Positions 8,374 to 17,258 of a stretch of DNA of 64,000 nucleotides are shown here, one piece after another. This stretch comes from JAJYSO01 sp964579505 (GTDB lineage: Bacteria > Bacteroidota > Bacteroidia > Flavobacteriales > Flavobacteriaceae): positions 62,001-126,000 of the forward strand of contig CAZOGC010000005.1 of the NCBI GenBank assembly GCA_964579505.1, read 5' to 3'. The notes beneath the pieces were generated by a model that did no database searches, was not told the origin of the DNA, and saw only the letters and a program-made list of their open reading frames with translations. The translations under genes and the position numbers were made by a program. Positions within the stretch are counted from its first letter, which is position 1. The number at the start of each line of letters is the position of its first letter.

Positions 8374-8649
8374 ATGGACAGCAAAAGCACAATAGCCGGA
8401 TTAATTATAGGAGCCGCAACAGGCGTTGCTTTAGGCTTACTATTTGCCCCCAGAAAAGGGTCAGAAACAAGAGAAGTCATTGCCAAAACAAGCGGTGAAT
8501 ACTTTGATAAAATTAGCGAGGATTTAAAAAATTCTTTTGAAGACAAACTCGATAAAATATTAAAAAATAGTTCTTCTCGCGCCGAGAAAAGGGCCAAGAA
8601 ACAAATTGAAGAAGTAAAACAAGAAATTGCAAAAATTAAGGCTAATTAA
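8374..8649 (+). CDS. YtxH domain-containing small protein
   Basis: The 91-residue protein starts with a single glycine/alanine-rich transmembrane segment (GLIIGAATGVALGLLFAPRKG), the defining YtxH feature. A charged coiled-coil helix follows (residues about 30-88, rich in Lys/Glu). Family members are general-stress, membrane-associated proteins of unknown mechanism. It is monocistronic, with its own promoter-like box and a strong downstream terminator. Confidence 0.8.
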   Translation: MDSKSTIAGLIIGAATGVALGLLFAPRKGSETREVIAKTSGEYFDKISEDLKNSFEDKLDKILKNSSSRAEKRAKKQIEEVKQEIAKIKAN

Positions 8650-8677
8650 TTTTTTTACCTTCTCACACCTTTTTATG

Positions 8678-8705
8678 AACCTCGGAAATTCCGAGGTTTT
8701 TTTAT
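8678..8705 (+). terminator. rho-independent terminator after the YtxH gene
   Basis: AACCTCGG and CCGAGGTT form a stem around a short AAATT loop, followed by a run of seven T. Confidence 0.85.
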
Positions 8706-8772
8706 CTTTATACGCAACTTATTGTAACAAAACAGCCGCTCTTTCGTCTTCAAAATATCAACCATTCCTTTT

Positions 8773-10314
8773 ATGAAGAATTGCATTATTTTAGGATTAC
8801 TCTTATTCTTTACACAACAAAACCTGTTGGCACAACATACCATAAACGGAGTTGTTTTAGATAAAAACACCCATAAAGTCATTTCTTTTGCTTCTGTTGA
8901 TTTGACTAATGGCCACGGTACGCTTACCAATTCAGAAGGAAAATTCAGGCTTATTCTTCCTGAAAACTCCGGTAAAGATTCGCTCATTTTTTCAGCTATG
9001 GGCTACCAGCGTAAAGCTGTTGCATTAAAAGATTATAAAAATGGAAAAGTATTGCTAATTTCGGGAGCCGAACTACAAATGGTAACCGTTTATAGCCATG
9101 AATTAACGGCCGATGAAATTATGCAACACGTAAAAGAAAATCTGATTAAAAATTACGATTTCTCCCATGTGTCTTTTACCGTTTTTAGGCGAAATAAAAG
9201 CGCCATGATTCCCAAACAAATGCACTATCATCTTAAACGCGCTGATGTTATTCCTAAAAGAACTATTCAACGTTTTAACAAAGCCATAGATAGCCTTAAC
9301 CGAGCAAATAAAAACCAACATGCTACTTTTTACAACGCCTATTTGGCTCGTGTTGTAAAAAATGGAAAAGAGCTAAAAGCACGCGTAGAAAAAGCCACTC
9401 AACTCATTCATAAAGATAGTGACAATTCTATGGAAGACATCGTTAATAAAGTGATTCAAACCTTAGCTAAAAGCATTCAGAGTAGCCACACTTTTAAAGC
9501 TAGAACCGGTATTATACCTATAGGAGATTCTATCGATTTGTCTAAAAATTTTAAAGTAGAGGAAGATAAAGATCAAATTGATTCTATTCATTCTAGCTCC
9601 GTGGCCTCTTCTATGAAACGAGTCTTAAAAGATGCGCTATTTTATGCTGAAAAAGACCGAAGATTCAATATAAGTTTAGGAACAGATCTTGATGGAGAAT
9701 TTATCAGCAATTACATTACAGAACTAGACGATTATGAGTATACGCTTATTGGTAAATCTGTTCTTAACGACCAAAAAGTGTATGTAATTTCTTACAAACC
9801 CGATCGGGGTTTTCTTACGCGTGGAGGGCGATATACCGGCATGCTATACATTGCAGCAGACTCTTTTGCCGTTTTAAAGGCAACTTTTAAATTGGCTAAG
9901 GGCAGACATGGAAATAAGCTCAACCTTAAATTCTTACTTGGTTTTAAATATGTAGAACAAGAAAAAGCAGGCACTATCATCTTTAAAAAAAATGACCAAG
10001 ACACTTACTTTCCACAATATATAGGACTTTCAGGAAAAAAATATCTTTATGTAAAAAGAGGATTGGTCTTTAAAGAAAATGATGCCAATCGGAGTGACCG
10101 TATGAAATTAAAACTAAAATTTACTGTTGCCGTAGAAAACCAATACCATACGCAATGGGTATTTACAGATGTAAAACCCTGTTATACCAACAACTACAAT
10201 GCTTTTATTCCTAATTCAGGAGCTGTTATAGAAGAACTTTCAAAATACAATCCACAGGTATGGCAAGCCTATAACATTTTGGCGCCTACACAAGCCATTA
10301 AAAATTACAAATAG
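8773..10314 (+). CDS. exported protein with carboxypeptidase-like regulatory domain
   Basis: This 513-residue protein has a signal peptide ending LLAQ (residue 20). A CarbopepD_reg_2-type beta-sandwich follows (about residues 21-95: INGVVLDKNTHKVISFASV, then GTLTNSEGKFRL). The remaining 400 residues are a beta-rich region without the plug and barrel of a TonB receptor. Such proteins are common in Bacteroidota and are predicted to be periplasmic or outer-membrane associated; function is unknown. It has no partner overlapping it and is followed 48 bases later by the LETM1-related gene. Confidence 0.7.
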   Translation: MKNCIILGLLLFFTQQNLLAQHTINGVVLDKNTHKVISFASVDLTNGHGTLTNSEGKFRLILPENSGKDSLIFSAMGYQRKAVALKDYKNGKVLLISGAELQMVTVYSHELTADEIMQHVKENLIKNYDFSHVSFTVFRRNKSAMIPKQMHYHLKRADVIPKRTIQRFNKAIDSLNRANKNQHATFYNAYLARVVKNGKELKARVEKATQLIHKDSDNSMEDIVNKVIQTLAKSIQSSHTFKARTGIIPIGDSIDLSKNFKVEEDKDQIDSIHSSSVASSMKRVLKDALFYAEKDRRFNISLGTDLDGEFISNYITELDDYEYTLIGKSVLNDQKVYVISYKPDRGFLTRGGRYTGMLYIAADSFAVLKATFKLAKGRHGNKLNLKFLLGFKYVEQEKAGTIIFKKNDQDTYFPQYIGLSGKKYLYVKRGLVFKENDANRSDRMKLKLKFTVAVENQYHTQWVFTDVKPCYTNNYNAFIPNSGAVIEELSKYNPQVWQAYNILAPTQAIKNYK

Positions 10315-10341
10315 AAAAAGGAGACATACCGTTAAAAAGTT

Positions 10342-10349
10342 TATTTTTG
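10342..10349 (+). promoter_or_regulatory. candidate -7 promoter box of the LETM1-related gene
   Basis: TATTTTTG matches TAnnTTTG and ends 13 bases before the ATG, predicting a leader of only about six bases. Confidence 0.4.
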
Positions 10350-10362
10350 AAAAAAAAGTTTT

Positions 10363-11550
10363 ATGAACCCTTCTGCTTCCGGCTGGATTAAGAAACATCT
10401 CCCCATTTTTCAACAAGAAATTATTGCACAAAATTATACGGAAGAACAATTTTATAGAAAACTGAAAACGATCGGCTTTATTTATGCCAACAGTATTTCT
10501 ACCTTGTCTTATCCTGATGGTACCACCTACCAACTCACCTTAGAAGAAATCAGCAAAATAAATTTGTTTGACAGTTTAGGATATGTATATTTTCAGATTC
10601 ACCCACAAGCAGAACATCCTGATTTTATAAATAGCGTTATAGCCTTTTACGATTATTTAAAAGAGCACAGCTGGTTTAATTTTAGTATTCCTTTCGTAAA
10701 GTCTTCTGCTGACGCTAAACTAGAAAAAATCATTACCAAACGCGTACAACTTAATGCCTCTGCATTAGAAAAAAATTTTAGTAGTCTTATTTCTAATGCC
10801 TTGTTGTATTTAGATGTGTTAACCTATAAACATTATTTAGAAACCCAAGAAAGCAATCCGGTTGATTTTGCCAAATCTTTAGAGGCTCTTTTAGCCAATA
10901 CCGTTTATTTAGCTTTTAAGAAAAAAACCGACAAAACCACGCACGAAAAACTGGTTTTAAAGCTCTTAGAAACATCTATACGGTATAATAAGATAGAAGA
11001 AGTATCTCTTCCGTATGAAAAGCTAAACTACCGCCGACATCAAGCGCCATTAGAGTGTTTATATATTATAGATTTGGCCTGTATGACGACCTACTCTGAT
11101 GAGCTAATTGAAGAAAAAGAACAGTTATTTATACAAAAACTAGGCAAAAAATTAGGATTTCCTGAAAACAAAATACAAGAAAGTGTAACCGACATAAATA
11201 CCTTTATAAAGGATCATAAAGGAAATATTACCTACTTAGATTACAGTAATCCCTTTAGGAATTTATATGACAACACTTCGCGCATGGTAAAAAATTTGGT
11301 GTTGCGTAACAAAAAGAGACTCACTAAAGAAATTAGCCAAAGTGGAGAACTTGTCAGGCTTTTGCGTAAATCAACTTCATCAGATCTTAGCGAAGAAGAA
11401 AAAGCAGTAGTAAAAACGCAGTTGTTAGACATCTGTAAAGTGGTGCCGTCATTAGCTATTTTTATGTTGCCTGGTGGAAGTATTTTACTGCCTATTCTCA
11501 TTAAATTTATTCCGGACTTGTTGCCTTCTGCTTTTAGCGATAACAAATAG
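10363..11550 (+). CDS. LETM1-related biofilm-associated protein
   Basis: A 395-residue protein without a signal peptide. The C-terminal region (about residues 325-390) has the LETM1 ribosome-binding-domain pattern: 'ELVRLLRKS' then 'DICKVVPSLAIFMLPGGSIL' and 'LLPIL.KF.P.LLPSAF'. In mitochondria LETM1 acts in cation homeostasis and binds ribosomes; flavobacterial homologues are named LETM1-related biofilm-associated proteins. The N-terminal 300 residues are an all-helical region I cannot assign. The ribosome-binding-like C-terminus suggests an inner-face membrane or ribosome-associated role, which is inference. Confidence 0.7.
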   Translation: MNPSASGWIKKHLPIFQQEIIAQNYTEEQFYRKLKTIGFIYANSISTLSYPDGTTYQLTLEEISKINLFDSLGYVYFQIHPQAEHPDFINSVIAFYDYLKEHSWFNFSIPFVKSSADAKLEKIITKRVQLNASALEKNFSSLISNALLYLDVLTYKHYLETQESNPVDFAKSLEALLANTVYLAFKKKTDKTTHEKLVLKLLETSIRYNKIEEVSLPYEKLNYRRHQAPLECLYIIDLACMTTYSDELIEEKEQLFIQKLGKKLGFPENKIQESVTDINTFIKDHKGNITYLDYSNPFRNLYDNTSRMVKNLVLRNKKRLTKEISQSGELVRLLRKSTSSDLSEEEKAVVKTQLLDICKVVPSLAIFMLPGGSILLPILIKFIPDLLPSAFSDNK

Positions 11551-11585
11551 CATCAGAAGCCCGTTCGCCCACACTCAAAAATTAA

Positions 11586-11613
11586 GAAACCGCCCCTATT
11601 TGGAGGCGGTTTC
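11586..11613. terminator. bidirectional terminator between convergent genes
   Basis: A nine-base stem GAAACCGCC / GGCGGTTTC around a ten-base loop lies between the LETM1-related gene (plus) and the HmuY-like gene (minus). Confidence 0.7.
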
Positions 11614-11670
11614 TATTTAATCCGGGTTAACAATTAACATCAAACTAATTCAGAAAAAAAAACAGACATT

Positions 11671-13116
11671 TTAGTTAAGTAACTTATATTCAAACGCCGG
11701 ATAACCTCGTTCTCCATTAGCATTGGTAAGTGCAGTGAATTTTAGTTTGTAATAATTATTTTCAGGATCTCGAACTATATAGAAGATATCTGTTGTTGGT
11801 TGATGCGTAAATACATCTCTCCACGTAGAGCCTATTGCGGTAGCTTCAGATTTAAACGTTACCGTATTAATATCGTTGATTGTAAAATTATCATAGGTAA
11901 GCGTTTTATCTGCATCCACTTTAACTTGGGCTACTTCTACTCCCCCTAACCGATTCGATAAAACAAAATCTGAGAAGCCATAAGCCGATTTACCACCTCC
12001 ATAACTAGCTGGTAGCTCTAATACTTCTGTAGCGGTAGAAAAGTTTATATCCCAATCTGTTTTTTTAGGTTCTACGGTTACTTCTCCTCCGGTTTTAAAA
12101 CTAAAGAACGTAAAATTATAGCCCGGTTTTTTGGCTATAAAGATTTCTTTGTGTGTAGTAGAACCTATAGCTGCATACTGTAATAAATACCCATTGTCTT
12201 TGCGTAAAATCCGAATCTTTTTATAACCGCGTTCAGCACCTGATATGGCTACGCTACCGGTTTCTGGCGTTTCTGTGCCTATTTCGTTTCCTAGTTTTAA
12301 AATATATACCGGATTATCAGCATTGTTTTCAGCAATAGCACTTATAGCGGTCTTAGTAATATCTCCTGCCGGATCATCAGCATATTTATCAGACCCTGAA
12401 ACCAAAAACTGCATTTTATCTTTAAGGGCTTTGACATCGGCTTCTGTTACCTTATCTATATCCGTTTTATTGAGTTTTTTTGCCATCATAAAGAGAGAGC
12501 TATTCAGTGCTACTCTAAATTTATCGCCTGAATAAAAACCTAGATCCCAAGTATCGCGTTTTACCACCTTAGCGGTTTTTGAGCTTAAATCAATATACAC
12601 TTGATTGGGCTCATTAGAACCACCTACATTTGGTTTTATAGTTCCTCCTAAAGAAGAAGCCCCTGAAAAAGAAACCACAATCTTTGTATTGCCTTGTGTT
12701 ATCCCATTTACACCGTTAAAATTAACTTGAAAAATGGTAAATTCTACCACCTGTTTTTCTCCTAGAGATTGTACATTTAATTTAGACACCTTAAACTGCG
12801 CCTGTGTATCTCCTGCTTTTACAGGAATCGTAATTACTCCATTCTGTGCCGGAGGATTGATCGTAAAATCTTCTCCCGCCAATAAATTATTGGTAGTATA
12901 ATTTAGTTGAATGCTTCCATTGGTAGGAGCTTTTTCTGAGAAAACGATGGTAACCGTTTGCTCTTTTGTATTTATGTCCGAAAAATCTATCGATGGATTT
13001 TCAAAAGCCGCCACAAAATTTTGTGTAACTTTTGAATTATCATCGTCGTTGCTACAGCTTGCCATTACAAAGCCGGCAAAAAGCAATAAAATAACTTTAC
13101 GTAAATAAGAGTTCAT
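11671..13116 (-). CDS. HmuY-family heme-binding lipoprotein
   Basis: A 481-residue lipoprotein (lipobox MASC, Cys21). After a Calx-beta-like N-terminal region (about residues 40-150), the C-terminal half has HmuY features: repeated 'W-D-x-x-F' strands (TWDLGFYSG.KFRVALNSS; TDWDINFSTA), then the final 'YKLKF' strand. HmuY proteins are surface hemophores that take heme from host or free hemoproteins and pass it to a TonB receptor. It starts four bases after the receptor gene stop, so the two are one transcript. It is longer than Porphyromonas HmuY because of the extra N-terminal domain. Confidence 0.8.
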   Translation of the reverse strand: MNSYLRKVILLLFAGFVMASCSNDDDNSKVTQNFVAAFENPSIDFSDINTKEQTVTIVFSEKAPTNGSIQLNYTTNNLLAGEDFTINPPAQNGVITIPVKAGDTQAQFKVSKLNVQSLGEKQVVEFTIFQVNFNGVNGITQGNTKIVVSFSGASSLGGTIKPNVGGSNEPNQVYIDLSSKTAKVVKRDTWDLGFYSGDKFRVALNSSLFMMAKKLNKTDIDKVTEADVKALKDKMQFLVSGSDKYADDPAGDITKTAISAIAENNADNPVYILKLGNEIGTETPETGSVAISGAERGYKKIRILRKDNGYLLQYAAIGSTTHKEIFIAKKPGYNFTFFSFKTGGEVTVEPKKTDWDINFSTATEVLELPASYGGGKSAYGFSDFVLSNRLGGVEVAQVKVDADKTLTYDNFTINDINTVTFKSEATAIGSTWRDVFTHQPTTDIFYIVRDPENNYYKLKFTALTNANGERGYPAFEYKLLN

Positions 13117-13120
13117 AGGT

Positions 13121-15283
13121 TTAAAATTTGAAGTTATATAAGAGTTTTAAAAAATAAGAGCGGCCATAGCTCATCATAATTGAGTTTGCCGCTGCACTGT
13201 GGCCTGATCCGCTACCTAAAATACCGCCCGTTTTAATGTCGGTAACATCTAAAAGATTGCGAGCTCCTAGGGTAACATTCAGTCTGTCGTTAAAAAATGA
13301 TTTTCGAATGGAGGCAGTTAACCAACTATAACCATCTTGTTTGGCTTTTACCGTTTGTGTATTTCCGGCATTATCTACCGTATTTACAAATTGATATACC
13401 GGCCCGTTATATTTAAAAAAAGCAGAAAAAACCGTATTCCATCTAGGCACTTCATAGGCCAATTGACTGTTAATTTGTACACTATACAAGTAGTCATCAT
13501 TAGCATTTTTTACGGCGTCTAATTTTTTTGATTGCCCTGAAAAAGAAACTCCTAGACTAGCTGATAGATTGTTGTAACGCAGGTTATTGCGCAGTGAAAG
13601 TCCCCACGTACGAAAAGAGTTAATATTTTCGTATTTATAGGCCAGTGGCGAAGGGTCTACAATAATCAAATCTATTTTATCATCAACGTCTAAATACCAA
13701 GCTGAAAGTTTGGGGGTATAGGTTAATTCATAATCATTCCAATGAAACGTTTTCTTTAAATGTAGAAAGATCGATTTTCCATATTCCGGACTTAAATCTT
13801 CATTTCCTTGCACATTGTGGTTAGAATCAACCATATAAAAATACAATTGCTCAAACGTAGGAGTTTTAGGCGCTGTACCCACAATGGCCCGTAATTGATA
13901 CCCATGATTAAATTGGTATTTACCACTAAAAGAAAGCGTGTATTGTGGGGCAAACATGGACGAAGCCATCCATCTAACACCCGGGCGAAGTGACAGTCTA
14001 GGGGTGACTTTAATCTCTGCTGAAGCAAAACCACTGTATGACCGAATGGTGTTTTCTTGCGTGTTGGTTGCTGCATCTTGAGAAGAAAGTCCGCTAGCCG
14101 AACCTTCATCCATAGTGAAGGCATAGCCTAGTTGCATCCTAAAATGTGGACTGCTAAACAAATTGCTCAACGTACCGCGAGAAAAAATCCCCTTGCGACT
14201 GTTATAATCATAGCGTTTTATATTTGATTTTTCGCCCGTTTTTAACGTGTAGGTATACTTTTCTATATTTCTTGTTTGATCTTGATATGAAAGTGAAACG
14301 TTATAATTTAGCTTGTGTGCTATTTTCCCACTAGCGTTTAAATGATGATACATTCTATCGGTTCTAAAGATAGCATCGCTTGCTGTAGGGTCAAAGGTTT
14401 GCGTTGCGTTATTAGGGTTTAGACGAACTGTATTGGCATATTTATTTGTCAGCTCATTAAAATATTCAAACTTGTAAAAAAGTCTAACGTTATTTTTATG
14501 AAAGTTAATCAACCCTTTTACTGTGTTTTGTTCTTTGGGTAACCAAGCATATCCACGGCTATCATCTGTAGCATCAAGTGTATTATAATAATCTTCCCCA
14601 TGTTTATCGTCCAAAAATCCTTGAAAATCATTTCGGGTATAGGTGGCTTCTGCATACCAATTTTCTGAAAAGTTATGCCCCACTTTAATTGACTGTATAT
14701 GGCGTCCGGCATCAAACAAACCGTATTCATCACCAATGGTTTCTTCTTGCACGTACGGCGTAATTATCCATTTTTTATTAGCGCTTTTTTTGGTAATAAT
14801 GTTTACTACTCCGGTAACTGCATTAGCTCCATATTGCACTCCCATTGCGCCTTCTACAATTTCTATACGCTTAATGTCATCTAAATTAATTTGGGTAATA
14901 TCAATTGCATTTCCAAACCCTTCATCCCCTATAATAGGAATACCGTCTACCAAAATTTTTACATACTCAGCGTTAAATCCAAACTGTTGAATACCCGATC
15001 TCCCTTCGCCCGGATTAGGAATTACATTCAGATTAAGTGTTTGGGTAAGCACATCTGCCAATGTATTTCCGGCTAAACGTTTTATTTCTTCTTGTGGAAT
15101 AACTTGCACCTCAAATACTGATTTGTTAACCAATTGAGGATTGTATTGCCCGGTAAGCACTACTTTTTCTAAATATTCAGGAGTGGCATTTGTACTATCA
15201 TCAACTTTTTTAGAAAGGTGTTGTGCATTTGCACAAACTCCCATAAACAAAGCAATTACAATCAAATAAGAGTTGAATTTCAT
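13121..15283 (-). CDS. TonB-dependent outer-membrane heme receptor (HmuR-like)
   Basis: A 720-residue receptor with a signal peptide (ending ANAQ), a plug domain (about residues 50-165, with LVDGIPI, IEIVEGAMGVQYGANAVTGVVNI) and a C-terminal beta-barrel ending in aromatic FKF. A segment reading TAPKTPTFEQLY then HNVQGNEDLSPE corresponds to the FRAP/NPDL region typical of heme receptors. Coupling to the HmuY-like lipoprotein and the divergent ABC transporter supports heme as substrate. It lacks the N-terminal carboxypeptidase-like domain found in SusC-type receptors. Confidence 0.85.
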   Translation of the reverse strand: MKFNSYLIVIALFMGVCANAQHLSKKVDDSTNATPEYLEKVVLTGQYNPQLVNKSVFEVQVIPQEEIKRLAGNTLADVLTQTLNLNVIPNPGEGRSGIQQFGFNAEYVKILVDGIPIIGDEGFGNAIDITQINLDDIKRIEIVEGAMGVQYGANAVTGVVNIITKKSANKKWIITPYVQEETIGDEYGLFDAGRHIQSIKVGHNFSENWYAEATYTRNDFQGFLDDKHGEDYYNTLDATDDSRGYAWLPKEQNTVKGLINFHKNNVRLFYKFEYFNELTNKYANTVRLNPNNATQTFDPTASDAIFRTDRMYHHLNASGKIAHKLNYNVSLSYQDQTRNIEKYTYTLKTGEKSNIKRYDYNSRKGIFSRGTLSNLFSSPHFRMQLGYAFTMDEGSASGLSSQDAATNTQENTIRSYSGFASAEIKVTPRLSLRPGVRWMASSMFAPQYTLSFSGKYQFNHGYQLRAIVGTAPKTPTFEQLYFYMVDSNHNVQGNEDLSPEYGKSIFLHLKKTFHWNDYELTYTPKLSAWYLDVDDKIDLIIVDPSPLAYKYENINSFRTWGLSLRNNLRYNNLSASLGVSFSGQSKKLDAVKNANDDYLYSVQINSQLAYEVPRWNTVFSAFFKYNGPVYQFVNTVDNAGNTQTVKAKQDGYSWLTASIRKSFFNDRLNVTLGARNLLDVTDIKTGGILGSGSGHSAAANSIMMSYGRSYFLKLLYNFKF

Positions 15284-15439
15284 TATTTATATTTAGTCTT
15301 AATAAGTTTTTCCGGCAAATATATGTGTTTTATTTATATTCAATCCAAATAAAATTAATATTTTTGTCCACGTAACGTAAAAAATTATTTGTTATACCCG
15401 TATCGTATAAACCAATACTCTATTTAAAATCTTAATCAT
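15284..15439. promoter_or_regulatory. divergent promoter region of the heme locus
   Basis: This AT-rich spacer separates the receptor operon (minus) from the DUF6607 gene (plus). On the minus strand TATATTTG (bases 15316-15323) lies 32 bases before the receptor ATG. On the plus strand TATTTTTG (15359-15366) lies 73 bases before the DUF6607 ATG. Joint control by an iron or heme regulator is likely from context, but I cannot identify an operator by eye. Confidence 0.45.
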
Positions 15440-16324
15440 ATGAACACATCAATAGCCACTCCGGTAGATCAAAAAAAGGATTTAGAACGCAACCTTATTA
15501 AATCATTAGCCGGCAACTATCGCGTTAGCTTCAAGTTTGCAGAAACTTTTGCCCCAGACCAGAATTATGAATACCACGACCGCCATTTCTCTCAAGCCAA
15601 AGAAGTGGCTTTTATTATAGATGAAACTGAAGATAAAATCTCTCTACAACACATTCTTTTTGTAGGGAAACATGTCATCAAACATTGGCGTCAAGATTGG
15701 GTATATGAAAATCGTGAAGTACTTTCTTTAATAAAAGATCACGAATGGGAAAAAATCACCCTCACACCCGAACAAGCCAAAGGCACTTGGACACAGAAGG
15801 TTTTTCAAGTAGATGATTGTCCACGTTATGAAGGCTACGGTACTTGGGTACACGTAGACGGACGTCATTTTTGGGAGAGCACCGCAGATGCTGCCTTACC
15901 CCGTAGAGAAATTAGTAAACGTAATGACTACAATGTTTTAAAACGTCATTCTCATATTGAAATATTTGAAGATGGCAGCTGGGTTATTGAACAAGACAAC
16001 GAAAAAATTATTCGTTCTGCCACCGGAGAAGACACCCTTCTTTGTTTAGAAAAAGGATTAGAAAAGTTTACCCCTAAAAATTATGATGCCTCTGAGACTA
16101 TGAATTGGTGGAACGAAAGAGCTGATTTTTGGGCAGATGTACGTCAAATATGGGCTGAAACTGTAGCCAATAAAAATCATATTAATGTACAAGACGACGA
16201 GGGTTTATACAACGCTCAGTTTGAATTGGCAGAACAGTTTGCAGGAGATAACTATAACACTTCTAATGCACAAGAAGCCATCAAAGCCCTTCTGGCTAAA
16301 CATGTAGCAGATTTTCAAGCTTAA
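15440..16324 (+). CDS. DUF6607 family protein in heme-uptake locus
   Basis: A 294-residue protein without an evident signal peptide, so probably cytosolic here. It is rich in Trp, His and Tyr: HDRHF, KHWRQDW, RYEGYGTWVHVDGRHFW, KRHSHIEIFEDGSW and MNWWNERADFWADVRQIW. The family has no assigned function. It sits between the divergent receptor/HmuY genes and the HmuTUV-like transporter, so a role in heme acceptance, trafficking or breakdown is plausible; no recognisable heme oxygenase is encoded in the window. A hairpin separates it from the transporter genes. Confidence 0.75.
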   Translation: MNTSIATPVDQKKDLERNLIKSLAGNYRVSFKFAETFAPDQNYEYHDRHFSQAKEVAFIIDETEDKISLQHILFVGKHVIKHWRQDWVYENREVLSLIKDHEWEKITLTPEQAKGTWTQKVFQVDDCPRYEGYGTWVHVDGRHFWESTADAALPRREISKRNDYNVLKRHSHIEIFEDGSWVIEQDNEKIIRSATGEDTLLCLEKGLEKFTPKNYDASETMNWWNERADFWADVRQIWAETVANKNHINVQDDEGLYNAQFELAEQFAGDNYNTSNAQEAIKALLAKHVADFQA

Positions 16325-16337
16325 TTTATCACTTATT

Positions 16338-16375
16338 AAAACGTCTTGTTCTACATAGAACAGGATGTTTTTATA
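16338..16375 (+). terminator. intercistronic hairpin between DUF6607 and hmuT-like gene
   Basis: A 15-base stem (two G-U wobbles) with an ACAT loop is followed by TTTATATTTTC. It could be a partial terminator setting receptor-side versus transporter expression, or an mRNA-stabilising stem. Confidence 0.6.
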
Positions 16376-16388
16376 TTTTCTAAAAACT

Positions 16389-17258
16389 ATGAAAAAGCAA
16401 AGACTCCTTTTCCTACTTATAGCAGCCTGTTTTTTATTTACCGCATGTAAAAACACTTCTCAGTCTACAAAAATAGCACAAAAAGAACAGCGCATTGTTT
16501 CCTTAAATGGAGCCATCACCGAAATTGTTTATAACCTCGGACATAAAAACAATCTGGTAGGGCGCGATGTTACCAGCACCTACCCACAATGGATAAAAGA
16601 CTCCGTAAAAGATTTGGGGCATGTACGCTCTCTTACCATAGAGTCTATTATGCAACTTCACCCTACACTTATTTTGGCTTCTGAACAAGATATGAAAACC
16701 GGCTTAAAGCAAGCTATAGAAAAATCGGGAGTAAAGTTTAAGCTTTTTAAACGCGATTTTTCTGTTGCAGGAACCAAAAAACTCATTAAACAAGTAGCTC
16801 ACTTTTTAGGAGATACATTAGATGAAAAAAATATGCTTACCCAAATCGATCGTGATTTGGCTAAAGTAGATACTTTTCAAAAAAAACCGAAAGTTCTCTT
16901 TATTTATGCACGTGGATCCGGTACACTTCTAGTATCTGGCGATGACACCCCGGTAGCAAAAATGATTAACCTAGCCGGTGGGCAAAATGCCATTACCGGA
17001 ATGAGTGATTTTAAACCTTTAACCGAAGAAGCCCTATTAGAAAGTAACCCCGATGTTATCTTACTATTTAATTCCGGATTAAAAAGTCTAGGAGGTATAA
17101 AAGGGTTGCTAAAAACTATTCCGGCGATAGCTAAAACCAAAGCCGGAAAAAATAAAGCCATTATTGCCATGGACGGCGGTCTCCTTTTTGATTTCAGTCC
17201 ACGTGTGGGGCAAGCGGCATATCAATTAAATCAGCTGTTAAAGCCTTATGCAAAATAG
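16389..17258 (+). CDS. heme ABC transporter substrate-binding lipoprotein (HmuT-like)
   Basis: The start is the ATG directly before a lipoprotein signal (FLFTAC, lipidated Cys20), giving 289 aa; an ATG eight codons upstream would lengthen the pre-signal region. The protein is a class III periplasmic-binding (TroA/BtuF-type) fold: RIVSLNGAITEIVYNLG at the start, then GHVRSLTIESIMQLHPTLIL, and AKMINLAGGQNAITG in the second lobe. In this family such proteins deliver heme or iron chelates to the permease. The stop codon lies inside the permease gene, indicating translational coupling. Confidence 0.85.
   Translation: MKKQRLLFLLIAACFLFTACKNTSQSTKIAQKEQRIVSLNGAITEIVYNLGHKNNLVGRDVTSTYPQWIKDSVKDLGHVRSLTIESIMQLHPTLILASEQDMKTGLKQAIEKSGVKFKLFKRDFSVAGTKKLIKQVAHFLGDTLDEKNMLTQIDRDLAKVDTFQKKPKVLFIYARGSGTLLVSGDDTPVAKMINLAGGQNAITGMSDFKPLTEEALLESNPDVILLFNSGLKSLGGIKGLLKTIPAIAKTKAGKNKAIIAMDGGLLFDFSPRVGQAAYQLNQLLKPYAK

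Noticed and set aside
13792..14124. 110-residue frame on the minus strand inside the heme receptor gene
   Set aside because: It lies wholly inside the receptor coding sequence in another frame and has no protein-like motifs.
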